Of a DNA stretch of 64,000 nt, positions 10,943-22,292 are shown piece after piece (the stretch's first letter is position 1; each line of letters starts with the position of its first letter). A model generated the notes under the pieces. It made no database searches, was not told the DNA's origin, and saw only the letters and a list, made by a program, of their open reading frames with translations. Source of the DNA: Theristus sp. LFF4_11 (lineage: Eukaryota > Nematoda > Chromadorea > Monhysterida > Xyalidae); NCBI GenBank assembly GCA_030248135.1, contig JASANC010005417.1, positions 25,188-89,187 on the forward strand, written 5' to 3'. The translations under genes and the position numbers were made by a program.

Positions 10943-13900
10943 TCAGCAGAATGATAACACCGGATGAATTCTCGCTGTCTTTCCACCAGATCTCCTACGA
11001 TCATCATTATCGCTCGTAACATCACCATACATGCCACCAGTGGCAAACCGCACAAGCCGCTCCACCGGGCATAAAAACGCGTTGTTGTTGCCGTTTCTAT
11101 TATCATCTTCCACCGAAGCATCAACCGCAACCGAAACACCGTTACAAACGCGCAGTTCCGCCGTTCGATCGACTCCATTGTAGAGCAGTCGAAAATAGAG
11201 CGGTCTGCTTGATCGGCGGTCGGTTTCAGTGCGGTCGCGGTAGAACTCAAAGACGACCCGCGAGCGGTACGGCGGTATGTGACCGTCGAAAATGGAGAAC
11301 AACTGCAGCAGCGGTCGCAGCGTGACGTCGTGCGCCGAGAAATAATGGAGGAACGGTTGTTTTCGATCACGATGATTGTTGCCAGTTTCACTAGCCGTGA
11401 TTTGCTCCAACATTCGCACGATTCGATCGAGCATCGGTTGCGCTTGCAGTAGCGTCATCGTGCGAATCGCCTCCGTCTCGCTCATCTCGAATTCGCCCGT
11501 CTTTGCGTGCTCGTAGATCGCTGGAAAACGAAACGAGAAAACCAAGTTTGGCATTTTTAATGCTGATTTGCTGCATCATCGTTATTCCCAAATCCATGTT
11601 GTTTGCGCGCAAATAACACGAACGTGAAACTCATCCGCGATAAAACTGCTTATGAACAGCAGGTGAAGTTTTTTCAGTTTTCAAGTTTTCATTTTTTTCA
11701 AGGGCACCTCGACAGCCAACAACTACAGCAACATTTTTCGGTTTTTGTGTTTTGCTAAACCGCAAGGAACGTTCTTTTTGGATGGGTTATTTTTTAATGT
11801 ATGAATGGTTGATGGGATAAATCAACGTTGCACGTTGTTCAAATTTTGTTGGAACGTTTTTCTTGAGTGATAGCACGAAAAAAAAATACAAAAATTGATT
11901 TCAAAAAAACGCACATCATTTGGAAAACGAATCTATCTGACAATTGATCAAACGACGCTTGATTCTGCAAACTGCAGCAACCTGATGAACAAAGCTCAAG
12001 TTAAGTTGGTTGATTAAATTTAAATCGTGTCGGATTTTTGCTTATCAACTATGATCTTTTATTTTGGTCCCGCAACTCAATGCGCGCTTAGATGGGTGAA
12101 CAGTTTAATGGTTCACGCGGGAATTCAAATTTGGTAAGGTGATCAGAGTCCCCTACATAGGGCCGAGTCATTTAGGCGACTTTTGATTGCCACATAAATA
12201 TTGAAACTAGTTTTCTTTCCACGTCTGCACACGCATTCAGTCGCAGAACTTATTTATTTGTTTACAATTTTCGGGTGTTCATTCCTGGAAGTTGGGAGAC
12301 TGCTCTGACCGGGCCTGGGTTGACCAATGTCACGACGGTTAGCTCCCGTGGCGGCTGCGCGGGAGCTAATCATAATTTCACTGCTCATCAGTAGGCGCCG
12401 ATTCACAATGTGAAAACGGCATTCCAAAAAAAGGTTTAGAAAAAGGGTAATGAGGAAAGAGTCCATGACTATTCAGAAGTATCATATGCTCGGTGAAACA
12501 TCAGCCGCAAAAGGTAAAAAATATGTCTTTTTTAATTTCCCTGTACGGCTCGTGTACTATTCCGGCCCGCGAAAATCCGGCCCGTAGAATTCCGGCCCGC
12601 TCATTCCGGCCCGAAGAATTCCGGCCCGGAGAATTCCGGCCCGGAGAATTTTCACCAGCAAGAACAATATTAAACCACACGAAGTGATTTTTGGTAAATA
12701 AATTCTTAAGTGATTTTTTATTTTTGTTTAGAACTTGCTTGCAGTGACTTGTTGTAATCTGTGACTGGTTCCTAATCTTAAGCCAAGCCTTTTTGATAAG
12801 GTAAAAGGGTCACAAATCTTGTTCATGATAAAAAATTTAAAAATTTAGTTGTAGTTTATTTTTTTCCAAAAGGGTTAACTTTCCAAAAAAGCAAACAGGA
12901 CGAACATCATTGAAAATACACTGTAACATGTGAACATCGATATTTTTATTTTATTATTTCATTACCAAAATCACTTCGTGTGGTTTAATATTGTTCGTGC
13001 TGGCGAAAATTCTCCGGGCCGGAATTCTTCGGGTCGGAATTCTTCGGGCCGGAATTCTTCAGGCCGGAATTAGCGGGCTGGAATTGTACCCCCCTCCCCT
13101 CCCTGTACCTACGCATATGGTCACTGATATTGTACCGCAAAAAGAACGAAATTTTTCTATTTTTCAAAAAGTTTTCATTTTTGCAAGAAAAAACTAGAAA
13201 AACCGTTTTTTCGGTTTTATCGATATTTCCCATCCAACGGTACACCGGGGAGAGACCCAATACGAATACGGTGCCGGCGTGTGACCGTAATAAAAAACAT
13301 GGCATTTTCAAGAACAGAATCACGTGCGACACGCTGAAAAGCACATTTTGGATAATGACTTTTTGGATAATAATAAACCTGTCTTGTTGAATAAGCATCA
13401 TAATTATACACCAGAATGGCATTTGATCAAACGAAAACCTGTTCAGGCTAAAACAAACAAAGAGCATCATCATACAACATGGCTGAATTTTTTTTGTAAT
13501 AGCAATTCAGCCTTAGGACCAGGTTTATAAACGCTTAGCAGTCCAAGAGTGTCATAACACCACTGAACCCGTGACTGAAATCACAAGACAACACATTTCA
13601 ATTTCCTAACTTCACGTTGAAGAGCGGACACTGGCAAATCAGTTCGAAAAAAAACGAAACTATGATGTGTCATCTATGATTTCATTCAGGGGATCAGTGG
13701 GGCACTACTGGATGCCTCTAAAGTTTCATAAAACTCTGGAAACCAAACCCCAGGTTTGGAAACGCACTGCGCATTTGTGCTAGCCGATTCACCATGTGAA
13801 AACGGCTTTTAAAAAAAGCGTTATTTGAGGATAATTGAGTAAAGCAAAACACGAGCAGAATACTTGACCATTAAACTAATTATACGTTTGGTGAAACATC

Positions 13901-16613
13901 AGCCGCATTGTTCTGCAAAAAAACACGAAAATTTTAGCAAAAACGTTACAAGATAAATTACCACGACCAAATAAAAAAGTAAACAACCAAAAACCAGTAA
14001 ACAAAGAAAATTTCAGAAATCCAATATTGTGTTTATCGCATTAATCGTGTTCTTTAAATTTTAAAACTTTAAATTAAAATTAGTTCGTGCTGTTCTGTTT
14101 GTCCTTTCCCATGTTGCACACACGAACGGCAATCACCTTGAAAAAACTCCTACTGCTTTACTGGTCTCACACATTGACGTGAGAAGACGACATGGTGTAC
14201 CGTTACGTTATACCTTCTATTCGGCCTACAATCTTTCTGAAACGATAATACATTTTTTCAAACTCGTCGGAATGAAATGACGTCATACTCGCTTTATCCG
14301 ATTCACTACTCCTCACTTGTATCTTATTGCTCGAAGCGACCGGTCAAGCTGAAACCACGGCTTGCTGTGCGTGACTAGGTTCTGCAGAGCACATATGACA
14401 TCAGTTCAGACTGACACGTTCGTATAAATTGGCCATATTCCAACTTTCGCCCACCACTCTCGGTTCACGGAATGTGCAGTCCATTTGAATATCCTATGCA
14501 GTAACCTGATTGGTTGGTGACCACGTGCTGCATACGCATGAATCTGTGCAGGACACAGACTCCGCCTCCACAGAATCTGCACGCATATGACGTGGTGCAT
14601 CAGCCAATCAGCTAATTGCATATAATATACGAGTTGGACGTCGACTTGAAAACAACCCACAAAAATGCAATATAAAATCCACCCGAACCGTCGACGTCAG
14701 GCCAACTGACGCAGTCGGTCGAACGGTGCGCATTGCACGGCAGCGGCTGACGTCGACAAACGTGCTCGCCCATCAAGTGGTCGAACAGGTGGATCGAGTG
14801 CGGCAGCTGCGGTAGGCGAACGATTCGCTCGATGATGTGCCGTGCGCGCGGGTAACTGAAACGCCGGTGAGTTTTCATGTGTTTTACATGAGTTGTACAG
14901 GTTTGATTGGCGTGACGTGTCAGGGAGATCAATGTCCCGATATGCAGACGGCAGTTGAAATGATGAGCAGGCACAAAAACAAACGCACTGGCGTGCATTG
15001 TGTCGCCACTGGACGATTTTGGTGATAACCATGTTGGTAGCGAACCCCTAAAAAATAACGATCACGACAGTCCAATCCAGAAACTGCGCACAATTTCTCA
15101 TCGTTTTTCATTCGCCTCTCCCGCTCTGCATCCTCCGCCAACGTCAACAGTCGTAATTTTCCCGCGCATCTGCCACACACTTTGTCGGCGCCGTCTTTCG
15201 CGCAAAAATGCTGCCCGCCGCCAATCACGCGCAATTCCACTGACTGACGACGTTGCAATGCGTTGGTGGTTTTCAATTCAGCGTTTGCATAATTCGATGT
15301 CGTGTCGCCTCTGTCGTCGTCATCGAACAGCAGACCGTACAGCAATGCGGTGGCCGACTGAACGGTGCGCGAGTAGTTCGTCGTTGTCGCCGTTAGTTGC
15401 CAGTCTGCAAACTTTTGTTTGTTTGTGTGTCTGGAAGCAGTTTTGTTGTTGGTGGTTTCATGTTCTAGTCTTGAGACTGTACACTTTGTGGTGAACACAA
15501 TAATGCTGCTGCACGCATATTAGATCGAACGCTGAATGTGCTTTCATGAAGCAGTGTTTAGTGATTGCGTAGCTATGTTTTAACACAGCTGCGTTTCACT
15601 AATTACTGCTTCATGAATGCACCTGTGCTGGTCATCGTTTAAAAAAACGTTTTTCAGTGCCCACCCTTCTCACGCACCTTTACTATCACCCCTCCACACG
15701 TTCCAGCCCGCATACTTCGCGCGCATATACCTGCCCAGCTCCGCCAATTGCACCGCACCCATTGCGGTCATATGCCCGGGCTCACAGAGTTCAGCATCGG
15801 GAATCAGCGGGTAGTGACCATCGCTCAAATTTTCGGCGACTTTTACGCCCGGCGTTCCGTTGAGGATGAACCGTTTCAAACGGTCAAATTTGGCGCGAAT
15901 TTCAAAATTTCGCTCGTCCTTTGGAATGGCGCAGTTGCGTCTCCGCTGATGGCGGTGCACGTTCACGCGCATGTACAGGGGTGACCGTTCACCATGGCGC
16001 GTGATGAAGACGACACCCAGCGGGTCGTAGTGGGTGTTCGCGGACGTTACGGTGCCTGTGAAGAATGAGCAAACGAATAAACGAAAACCGTGATTCAGGG
16101 CAGGCGATGCTTTTAGCCAGCGCTAACCCAGAACAGCGTACAGTCAATCTCGCTAATATATGCAACTAGCTGATTGGTTGGTCATAGCAACTCTCAGCGC
16201 TGATTGGTTAATCATGAGGTGTTCTCAGCGCTGATTGGTTGGTCATCACGTCATGTTCGCGTCATGTTGCATATACTTTCCAGATGGACTATACAGAGAA
16301 CGCCGGTCAAGTACAGCACCCAGGCCATCTAGTTTCGCTCTGTCATTAAGTGCCCGTACACCACTCGGCGAGGCTTGAATTTTGAATTTTGAAATCAACA
16401 GAGTGACGCGTGCTGCTGGATCGACCATACCTACCTACCTTCGCTGCCGCCGAGCTGGCTGATTGGATCGTCCGGAAACAGACAGTAGCGGCGCCATTTT
16501 TCCGGAATTTCTTCCAGTTTCAAAAGCCGACGTCGACTGTCAGAATTGGAATATAGTTTTTTATTCCTCTCGTTTTCCAGCAGCATTCGGCCGAATAGCT
16601 CTGAACGGTTTTT
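10943..16613 (-). CDS. PXYLP1: 2-phosphoxylose phosphatase, histidine phosphatase clade 2 (5' end uncertain)
   Basis: Homologue of the Golgi enzyme that removes the 2-phosphate from xylose in the proteoglycan linker, permitting glycosaminoglycan chain growth. Exons: 16613-16439, 16055-15690, 15404-15092, 14855-14683 and 11520-10943; phases close, giving about 535 codons. The catalytic RHGERSP motif is in the second exon and the C-terminal proton-donor motif SAHDVTL in the last. Regions matching PXYLP1 in order: RHGxRxPLY, YPLIPDAELCEPG, TTTNYSRTVQSATALLYG, LLYNGVDRT and CPVERLVRF. Human PXYLP1 is about 480 residues with a short membrane anchor; the anchor exon was not identified, so the true start probably lies upstream of 16613. 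The 3.2-kb last intron carries several repeats. The family call is strong, and PXYLP1 is favoured over lysosomal or prostatic acid phosphatase by the C-terminal match. Confidence 0.87.
12055..12250 (+). mobile_element. MITE family D, copy 1
   Basis: An inverted-repeat segment with ends of the type CCGCAACTCAATGCG and CATTCAGTCGCAGAA and a central GCGGGAATTCAAA. Related copies are at 31783-31975 and, inverted, at 60925-61110. A looser relative may lie near 44885. It is intronic in the phosphatase gene. Confidence 0.7.
12560..13110. mobile_element. Foldback element with tandem 'ATTCCGGCCCG' arms, copy 1
   Basis: The left arm (about 12560-12650) is an array of roughly 12-bp units with core ATTCCGGCCCG; the right arm (about 13010-13085) is the same array inverted (GGGCCGGAATTCTTC). 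Inside the arrays are further inverted sequences (TTAAACCACACGAAGTGATT near 12670 and its complement near 12968). The core has AAGCCAAGCCTTTTTGATAAGG at about 12780, shared with the larger element at 56765-57830. No open frame of note. Confidence 0.85.
13591..14093 (+). repeat. Dispersed repeat R1, copy 2
   Basis: Reverse complement of 780-1262 with only scattered differences, located in the last intron of the phosphatase gene, so the two copies form a 12.3-kb-spaced inverted pair. The open stretch ending TAHLC-stop is kept here as well, ending at about 13782. Confidence 0.8.
14405..14640. mobile_element. Diverged inverted-repeat element with NF-Y-like ends
   Basis: Contains CCTGATTGGTTGGTGACCACG near 14508 and the complementary AGCCAATCAGCTAATTGCATAT near 14601, enclosing ACTCCGCCTCC. 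This is a diverged member of MITE family A, close to the phosphatase exon at 14855-14683. Confidence 0.6.
15538..15622. mobile_element. 84-bp palindromic mini-MITE, copy 1
   Basis: A near-perfect hairpin whose arms read TTCATGAAGCAGTRTTTAGT and complement, joined by a short loop around AACACAGC. Similar copies are at 24744-24826, 27989-28071 and 51700-51783. It lies in a phosphatase intron. Confidence 0.8.
16108..16435 (-). mobile_element. tRNA-related element interrupted by a family A MITE
   Basis: The segments 16108-16150 and 16280-16430 are reverse complements of parts of the unit inside the 21.1-22.2 kb element (GGGTTAGCCCTGGCTAAAA and CATTAAGTGCC...). Between them lies a MITE-like block (about 16150-16275) with three copies of CTGATTGGTT. 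I read this as an older element split by a younger insertion, within the phosphatase intron. Confidence 0.6.
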
Positions 16614-16806
16614 CTGTTGCAATTTGAGATTTGGTAACAAAAAAGTTAAAGGGGCGGATTTGTCAAGCAAGGATCAGTCACCACAGCAAGTTTTGTTTGC
16701 CGAAATGTTTTTTCTTTGAGTTCACTCGTCACTGTGATGTTGCACTGTCACAAAAAAAACACACGCGGGCAGACATACGGTATTGCAGCAGTGAGCGTTT
16801 CAGCGT

Positions 16807-16978
16807 ACAGTCGAGCTCTAAATTATAGGCAATCAGCTGATTGGTTGGTGATCATGTGATGCGTGCTTTCTGTGCGGGAATTACTGGGGCGCGCGGAGAG
16901 TTTATGATGCACAGAAAACATGCATCACGTGATCACCAACCAATCAGTTGATTGCCTAAAACTCAGATATCGACTGTA
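16807..16978. mobile_element. MITE family A, full-length copy
   Basis: About 170 bp with terminal inverted repeats ACAGTCGAGCTCTAAATTAT and its complement, then CAATCAGCTGATTGGTTGGT and a mirror copy near the other end. The central part is CTGTGC...GCACAG rich. It is the reference copy for the family found at 24158, 25002-25158, 27158, 56651-57899 and 58544-58697. Confidence 0.9.
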
Positions 16979-18095
16979 TTTTTATGCACGTGCAACATCA
17001 CAGTGCCATAATTGAGTGCATTTGCCAGTTTTCAGACCTGGACCAAATAATCAACTCCAAACAAAAACCGCTATCACGTTCAATTTAAAAACCATCCAAT
17101 TGTGATCATTCAAACACCACTCGCAACACTGGTTGGTTGCATTTCTGCGGGCATGACCAATCAGCGCACTGAATTCACACATGCAGCCAATCATCGGCCT
17201 GCTGAAAAGACACTGCCCGACCGACTTGCACAGAGCCACCACGAGACCAGCGCAATGGAGACGAACAGCCAAAAGCGACAGTGTCTGCAGATTATCCATA
17301 AAATGCTCATTTGCACGGTGGCCGGAGGTGCTTCCAGTGGCATTTCCTGTATTTTTTGATTTTTTTCCTGAAAATTGATTGGCTACGTCATGCTGACGCT
17401 GGTAACCAATCAACAATGTTTGGTAATACAGTCCAAAAGTTAAAATGTACGACATTAAAATGGAAACGACGGGTTTTTGTGATTTCGGAAATTTTGACGT
17501 TAGTTTCATGTTGCGAAAAATCGTGAAAGTATTTTGCGACTGTCTTCGCCAAAAGTGATTTCACATTTTCTGGACAGTTCTGTTTTCTGTCAAATTCACA
17601 AGCGATTTGTTGGTTCCGGAATTTTATTCTGACGTACGATCATACACAGATGAATTTGGCAGATTGAAACAATGAAAGGTACATTTTTCCTGAAAATCCA
17701 TTTTTGAAGAAAGCAAAACCAAAAAACTGTGAGATCAAATTTATCTGAGCAAGATGGAAAGCACGATAAAAGAAAAAACAAAGCAAAAATATTGATACTG
17801 TTTATCATGCGGATGCGCGAGCGAGCGTCAGCGAGCGGACAGCGCATCACGCATAATATGAGCCGTTTTCCCCTCGCGCGCGTTTTTCAAACTTTCTCGC
17901 TGCCCTGCAGCGAGCATAGTATAAGCCACAAACTTGGTTCTGTGCACACGAAACGAACACCCAAAGTTGTGCTTGGAGCCGCGAAAAAATTTTCATCGGA
18001 CGATTTTTCATACGCTCTAGACACGAAAAACCTATTCTGAAAATCGTGTTACTTCTTTCCCTTTGTATTTTTTTTTTCTGGTATGTAATCAACAT
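16979..18095. other. Intergenic stretch, no supported gene
   Basis: Upstream of the recognised phosphatase exons. It contains several CCAATCA motifs (17157, 17187, 17404) and a minus-strand open frame (17051-17509) with a hydrophobic segment that could hold the missing first exon of the phosphatase, but I cannot connect them. A GCGAGCG-rich stretch lies at 17818-17920. Confidence 0.5.
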
Positions 18096-18600
18096 GTGTG
18101 CGCCCTTTCAATTTTTACCTGCGACACTTTCACAGTCGAACAAAAATGTTTCCTGGGGTAATTCCATCCGGAGATTTTGAAAATTGGGTTAATTTTTTAC
18201 CCAGACCCTGTTTTTGGGTAAAAATTGGGCATTTTTAAAAGTTCGCAGGGTTTTCACCTGGTTTTAGGTGTGCGCCCTTTCAATTTTTACCTGCGACACT
18301 TTCACAGTCGAACAAAAATGTTTCCTGGGGTAATTCCATCCGGAGATTTTGAAAATTGAGTTAATTTTTTACCCAGACCTTGTTTTGGGTAAAAAATTGG
18401 GCATTTTTAAAAGATCGCAGGGTTTTCACCTGGTTTTAAGTGTGCGCCCTTTCAATTTTTACCTGCGACACTTTCACAGTCCAACAAAAATGTTTCCTGG
18501 GGTAATTTCATCCGTAGATTGTGAAAAATTTTTTTGCCAGGGCATTTTTTTGTCAAAATTGTGCATTTTTTACAGTTCGTAGCATTTTGACTGGGTATCA
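18096..18600. repeat. Tandem repeat, 172-bp unit, about three copies
   Basis: Units begin GTGTGCGCCCTTTCAATTTT at 18096, 18268 and 18440. Each holds TTTCCTGGGGTAATTCCATCC; the third copy is diverged in its second half. It abuts the 149-bp satellite, whose units also hold a CAGGGTAATTCAATG phrase, so the two may share an ancestor. Confidence 0.95.
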
Positions 18601-18659
18601 GCTTTTCACTCTTACAAATTTTGTCTGAGCTACGAAAAATAATAGGAAAAAGGTCCAGT

Positions 18660-21045
18660 CCGTAGGAATTCAATGCGCTGATCACGGATTTTGGGTTAGT
18701 TTTCTTATGTGAGCAACTTTAGATGCTGAATCGTGACGATTTCGGGCGAATCGGCCGTGGAAATTGGCGAAATCGGTCTAGAAACGAAAAACAAGAAAAT
18801 GGTGTTTTCCAGGGTAATTCAATGCGCTGATCACGGATTTTGGGTTAGTTTTCTTACGTGAGCAACTTTAGATGCTGAATCGTGACGATTTCGGGCGAAT
18901 CGGCCGTGGAAATTGGCGAAATCGGTCTAGAAACGAAAAACAAGAAAATGGTGTTTTCCAGGGTAATTCAATGCGCTGATCACGGATTTTGGGTTAGTTT
19001 TCTTACGTGAGCAACTTTAGATGCTGAATCGTGACGATTTCGGGCGAATCGGCCGTGGAAATTGGCGAAATCGGTCTAGAAACGAAAAACAAGAATAGGG
19101 TGTTTTCCAGGGTAATTCAATGCGCTGATCACGGATTTTGGGTTAGTTTTCTTACGTGAGCAACTTTAGATGCTGAATCGTGACGATTTCGGGCGAATCG
19201 GCCGTGTAAATTGGCGAAATCGGTCTAGAAACGAAAAACAAGAAAATTGTGTTTTCCAGGGTAATTCAATGCGCTGATCACGAATTTTGGGTTAGTTTTC
19301 TTACGTGAGCAACTTTAGGTGCTGAATCGTGACGATTTCGGGCGAATCGGGCGTGGAAATTGGCGAAATCGGTCTAGAAACGAAAAACAAGAAAAGGGTG
19401 TTTTCCAGGGTAATTCAATGCGCTGATCACGGATTTTGGGTTAGTTTTGTTACGCGAACAACTTTAGATGCTGAATCGTGACGATTTCGGGCGAATCGGC
19501 CGTGGAAATTGGCGAAATCGGTCTAGAAACGAAAAACAAGAAAATGGTGTTTTCCAGGGTAATTCAATGCGCTGATCACGGATTTTGGGTTAGTTTTCTT
19601 ACGTGAGCAACTTTAGATGCTGAATCGTGACGATTTCGGGCGAATCGGCCGTGGAAATTGGCGAAATCGGTCTAGAAACGAAAAACAAGAAAATGGTGTT
19701 TTCCAGGGTAATTCAATGCGCTGATCACGGATTTTGGGTTAGTTTTCTTACGTGAGCAACTTTAGATGCTGAATCGTGACGATTTCGGGCGAATCGGCCG
19801 TGGAAATTGGCGAAATCGGTCTAGAAACGAAAAACAAGAATAGGGTGTTTTCCAGGGTAATTCAATGCGCTGATCACGGATTTTGGGTTAGTTTTCTTAC
19901 GTGAGCAACTTTAGATGCTGAATCGTGACGATTTCGGGCGAATCGGCCGTGTAAATTGGCGAAATCGGTCTAGAAACGAAAAACAAGAAAATTGTGTTTT
20001 CCAGGGTAATTCAATGCGCTGATCACGAATTTTGGGTTAGTTTTCTTACGTGAGCAACTTTAGGTGCTGAATCGTGACGATTTCGGGCGAATCGGGCGTG
20101 GAAATTGGCGAAATCGGTCTAGAAACGAAAAACAAGAAAAGGGTGTTTTCCAGGGTAATTCAATGCGCTGATCACGGATTTTGGGTTAGTTTTGTTACGC
20201 GAACAACTTTAGATGCTGAATCGTGACGATTTCGGGCGAATCGGCCGTGGAAATTGGCGAAATCGGTCTAGAAACTAAAAACAAGAAAATGGTGTTTTCC
20301 ACGGTAATTCAATGCGCTTATCACGGATTTTGGGTTAGTTTTCTTACGTGAGCAACTTTAGATGCTGAATCGTGACGATTTCAGGCGAATCGGCCGTGGA
20401 AACGGGCAAAATCGGTCTAGAAACGAAAAACAAGAAAAGGGTGTTTTCCAGGGTAATTCAATGCGCTGATCACGGATTTTGGGTTAGTTTTCTTACGTGA
20501 GCAACTTTAGATGCTGAATCGTGACGATTTCGGGCGAATCGGCCGTGGAAATTGGCGAAAACGGTCCAGAAACGAAAAACAAAAAAAGGTTGTTTTTCAG
20601 GGTAATTCAATGCGCTGATCACGGATTTTGAGTTAGTTTTTTTATGTGAGCAACTCTAGATACTGAATCGTGACGATTTCGGGCGAATCGGCCGTGGAAA
20701 TTGGCGAAATCGGTCCAGAAATGAAAAACAAAAAAACGGTGTTTTCCATGGTAATTCAATGCGCTGATCACGGATTCTGGGTTAGTTTTCTTATGTGAGC
20801 AATTCTAGGTACTGAATCGGTACGATTTCGGGCGAATCGGCCGTGGAAATTGGCGAAATCGGTCCAAAAATGAAAAACAAGAAAACTGTGTTTTCAAGGG
20901 TAATTCAATGCGCTGATAACAGATTTTGGGTTAGTTTTCTTATGTGAGCAATTCTAGGTACTGAATCGTGACGATTTTGGGGGAATTGGCCGTAGAAATA
21001 GCATGGGCGAAATTGGCCTAAAAAACGAAAAATGAAAAAACCTGA
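18660..21045. repeat. Satellite array, 149-bp unit, about 16 copies with five-unit higher-order repeat
   Basis: Units begin GTAATTCAATGCGCTGATCA at about 18814, 18963, 19112, 19261, 19410, 19559, 19708, 19857, 20006, 20155, 20304, 20453, 20601, 20750 and 20899. Variant markers recur 745 bp apart (AAGAATAGGG at 19093 and 19838; CACGAATTTTGGG at 19278 and 20023; TTGTTACGCGAACAAC at 19447 and 20192), so 18963-19707 and 19708-20452 are a duplicated block of five units. The last four units are more diverged. Confidence 0.97.
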
Positions 21046-21053
21046 GTTGTCCG

Positions 21054-22170
21054 GGGTTTAGAAGAATGTGTGACCAACGTATTGTGATTTTGGTCCGACC
21101 TTCGCGGCTTATGTAAAAGTCAGAATATTATCTAAAAATGCGGGAGACGCATATAAAAGGAGGAATATGACCTTGTGTAAGCAGTGAAAGACTTGGCTCG
21201 ACAACGCTTTTCAAGTCTCTGATGTGGTACACACGGATACAAGTACATAAGAGTCATATTTTTGCGCCGTTTATTCTTTATTTCGGTTGCAAGTGGCAAC
21301 CCTCGTACATTATGGACAAAAGACACTTTCACATTGTTTTTTTTCTATCATTTAGCGACCACTAAAACCACTAAAATAACGATCAGACTTTAGATCGCTG
21401 ACACTGGTTTGCACAAAGTGTATCGCAGAGGCGTTGGGACACGCAAGGTCTCCTTCTGTGGCAATGACTCACCGGTTTATCCTCTCACAAGAGTTTGGTA
21501 AAAAGGGTGAAAATCAACGGAAGACTACACTTTTTGCACTGGTGCTGCTGTATGCACAGCGGTGCGTACGTTAGCAACAACAACAATTGTCACCCTCGTG
21601 GCCTGGTGGTAGTGCGTTAGACTACAGTCTGTGCGCTCGGGGGATCGAGCCCCGCCGAGGGGTATGTAGGCACTTAATGACAGAGAAAACTCGATGGGCG
21701 CCCTACTCAATGGCGTTCTGTACGCTTCTCTGGGTTAGCCCTGGCTAAAAACATTGCCTAAAAATCCCAACAAAACAACAACAACAACGATAAAGCTATA
21801 TGCAGCAATATTTTGCAATTTCTGATGTTTCTGTTTTTGCACAGAATTTACAGAATTTCGCACATGGTGTGATTTTAGACTAAACTGAAGAGGACAATTG
21901 AAAAATAACTTCAACGTTTTTCGCTTTTCAGCAAGCTTTTAAACAACAAACGCGGCGCAAAAATATAACTCTTATGTACTTGTATCCGTGTGTACCACAT
22001 CAGAGACTTGAAAAGCGTTGTCGAGCCAAGTCTTTCACTGCTTACACAAGGTCATATTCCTCCTTTTATATGCGTCTCCCGCATTTTTAGATAATATTCT
22101 GACTTTTACATAAGCCCCGAAGGTCGGACCAAAATCACAATACGTTGGTCACACATTCTTCTAAATTTTA
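21054..22170. mobile_element. 1.1-kb element with about 215-bp terminal inverted repeats
   Basis: The left arm (about 21054-21272) and right arm (about 21953-22170) are reverse complements starting TTTAGAAGAATGTGTGACC. The interior carries a tRNA-like segment (21594-21665) and a tail of ACAACAACAACAACG. No transposase frame is seen. It separates the satellite from the 3' end of the OFD1-like gene. A relative of the inner arm (CTTTTCAAGTCTCTGATGTG) appears near 50250. Confidence 0.9.
21594..21668 (+). repeat. tRNA-derived SINE-like segment
   Basis: Holds an A-box-like TGGTGGTAGTGCG, a B-box-like GGGGATCGAGCCCC and pairing ends CCTCG...CGAGG, but no proper anticodon arm. The same unit, inverted, is at about 51195-51310 with TGGTGGTAGCGCG and GGATCGAGCCCC. 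A pseudo-tRNA or SINE head is more likely than a working tRNA gene. Confidence 0.6.
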
Positions 22171-22292
22171 ATTAATGATCTTTTTTCTGGATTACAAACC
22201 AAAAGACCAGTGCTCATTTATGGCAATTCGTGCCAATGTTACACCACTACGAAACATTATCATACACAAGAACACTTCAGTGTTGATCACTT

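Noticed and set aside
11550..11640. An extra phosphatase exon between 14683 and 11520
   Set aside because: Joining 14683 to 11520 keeps phase and aligns with the PXYLP1 sequence without a gap.
18660..21045. CRISPR array
   Set aside because: The repeat covers the whole 149-bp unit with no unique spacers, and the genome is eukaryotic.
21594..21668. Functional tRNA gene
   Set aside because: Boxes A and B are recognisable but no proper seven-base anticodon loop and five-pair stem can be formed, and the unit occurs in several copies with repeat flanks.
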